NCBI GenBank assembly: GCA_937925895.1
Contig: CALANC010000372.1
Location: 1 to 6,977, forward strand
Source: an uncultured Desulfobacterales bacterium
Lineage (GTDB): Bacteria; Desulfobacterota; Desulfobacteria; Desulfobacterales; UBA11574
Direction of reading: 5' to 3'
DNA: 6,977 nt
Made by a program: the position numbers and the translations under genes. The number at the start of each line of letters is the position of its first letter. Within the stretch, counting starts at the first letter, position 1. Below are positions 6,422 through 6,977 of the stretch, in pieces. The notes beneath the pieces were generated by a model that had not been told where the DNA came from, did no database searches, and was given only the letters and a program-made list of their open reading frames with translations.

Positions 6422-6977
6422 TCATATACCCAGGAGAGACGTGGCAATCGCAAAATAGAAATAGACACTAACAATATCTATTGCGGTGGTCACAAAGGGG
6501 CCGGTCGCAACCGCAGGATCGATTTTAACCCTGGCAAAACCCATCGGCACCAGAGAGCCGACCAGAGCGGCAATGGACATGGAACTGATTACAGCCAGTC
6601 CTACCGATATAGCCACAATGAAAGAACTGTATCGGAGCTGGGCCACAGAGCCAATCATAAATCCGTAGAACGAACCCAGGATAAAACCGATGGCAAGCTC
6701 TTTTAAAACTACTGTCCACGTATCTCTAATATTTAGAAGCCCTGTAGCAAGACCACGTACCACAATGGTTGAAGTCTGGGTACCGATATTACCTCCCATG
6801 CCCATAATGACAGGGATAAAAGCTGCCAGATAGGCAAACTTTTTTAAACTTCCTTCAAAGTGGCTGATAATCAAAAAAGCAATAATACCGCCGATGCAGC
6901 TTGCAAATAACCACGGCAGACGAATTCTGGTACTTCTGTAAATAGACTTTGTTTCGACAAATTCTTCCCCACTGACC
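6422..6977 (-). CDS. mgtE: MgtE-type magnesium channel/transporter, C-terminal membrane domain (5' end outside window)
   Basis: MgtE is a homodimeric inner-membrane Mg2+ channel gated by cytoplasmic N and CBS domains. The 184 visible residues stay open to the window edge and cover the C-terminal transmembrane domain. They include the linker and first helix (RIRLPWLFASCIGGIIAF), the signature PVIMGMGGNIGTQ followed by VVRGLATG, two further hydrophobic helices, and the last helix with KIDPAVATGPFVTTAID. The two aspartates of that motif (codons 6520-6518 and 6478-6476) are 14 residues apart, as are Asp418 and Asp432 of the Thermus MgtE pore, so the ion site appears intact. The N domain and CBS pair should lie beyond the right edge. 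A TTG at 6874 is internal, not a start. The stop is 4 bases before recO, so the two genes are cotranscribed. Confidence 0.93.
   Translation of the reverse strand, partial: VSGEEFVETKSIYRSTRIRLPWLFASCIGGIIAFLIISHFEGSLKKFAYLAAFIPVIMGMGGNIGTQTSTIVVRGLATGLLNIRDTWTVVLKELAIGFILGSFYGFMIGSVAQLRYSSFIVAISVGLAVISSMSIAALVGSLVPMGFARVKIDPAVATGPFVTTAIDIVSVYFYFAIATSLLGI

Noticed and set aside
6418..6474. N-terminal extension of RecO from a TTG at 6474
   Set aside because: It overlaps the last helix of mgtE, and the RecO family normally begins at the STPAIIL region a few residues after ATG 6417.

Overview
This window reads as an ordinary stretch of bacterial chromosome. Five genes in a row lie on the minus strand (mgtE, recO, a GHMP kinase, glyQ, glyS), followed by a zinc alcohol dehydrogenase, also on minus. 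The tail of murI lies on the plus strand and converges on them. Separate alpha and beta chains of glycyl-tRNA synthetase, a RecO with a four-cysteine zinc knuckle and a MurI for peptidoglycan synthesis make the source a bacterium. Moderate, slightly AT-rich composition, the recO-glyQ-glyS order and the style of the short intergenic repeat are reminiscent of Desulfobacterota (the former sulfate-reducing Deltaproteobacteria). That assignment is an inference from memory, not a measured result.

Layout: positions 1-256 hold the C-terminal end of glutamate racemase, cut by the window edge. Positions 257-364 separate the two convergent genes and contain a 70-base degenerate repeat with a strict 7-base period. 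Positions 365-1393 encode a medium-chain zinc dehydrogenase with an intact catalytic and structural zinc set. Positions 1394-1534 hold its ribosome binding site, a weak candidate promoter, and a strong GC-rich hairpin directly behind glyS. Positions 1535-4511 encode the two subunits of glycyl-tRNA synthetase, 22 bases apart. A 77-base gap with an AU-rich stem-loop precedes glyQ. Upstream lie a GHMP-family small-molecule kinase (4589-5650), recO (5653-6417) and the C-terminal membrane domain of an MgtE magnesium channel (6422 to the window edge).

How the genes fit together: mgtE, recO and the kinase are packed with 4-base and 2-base gaps. The recO stop codon is embedded in the kinase's Shine-Dalgarno sequence, so these three are almost certainly cotranscribed and translationally coupled. 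glyQ and glyS are a tight pair and probably belong to the same transcript, which would end at the hairpin at 1491-1529. The dehydrogenase is probably a separate unit. Most of the content is housekeeping: translation, recombinational repair, magnesium homeostasis and cell-wall precursor supply. I found no mobile element, CRISPR array, tRNA, rRNA or evident defence system. The least explained items are the GHMP kinase of unknown substrate inside a repair/translation operon and the heptameric repeat.
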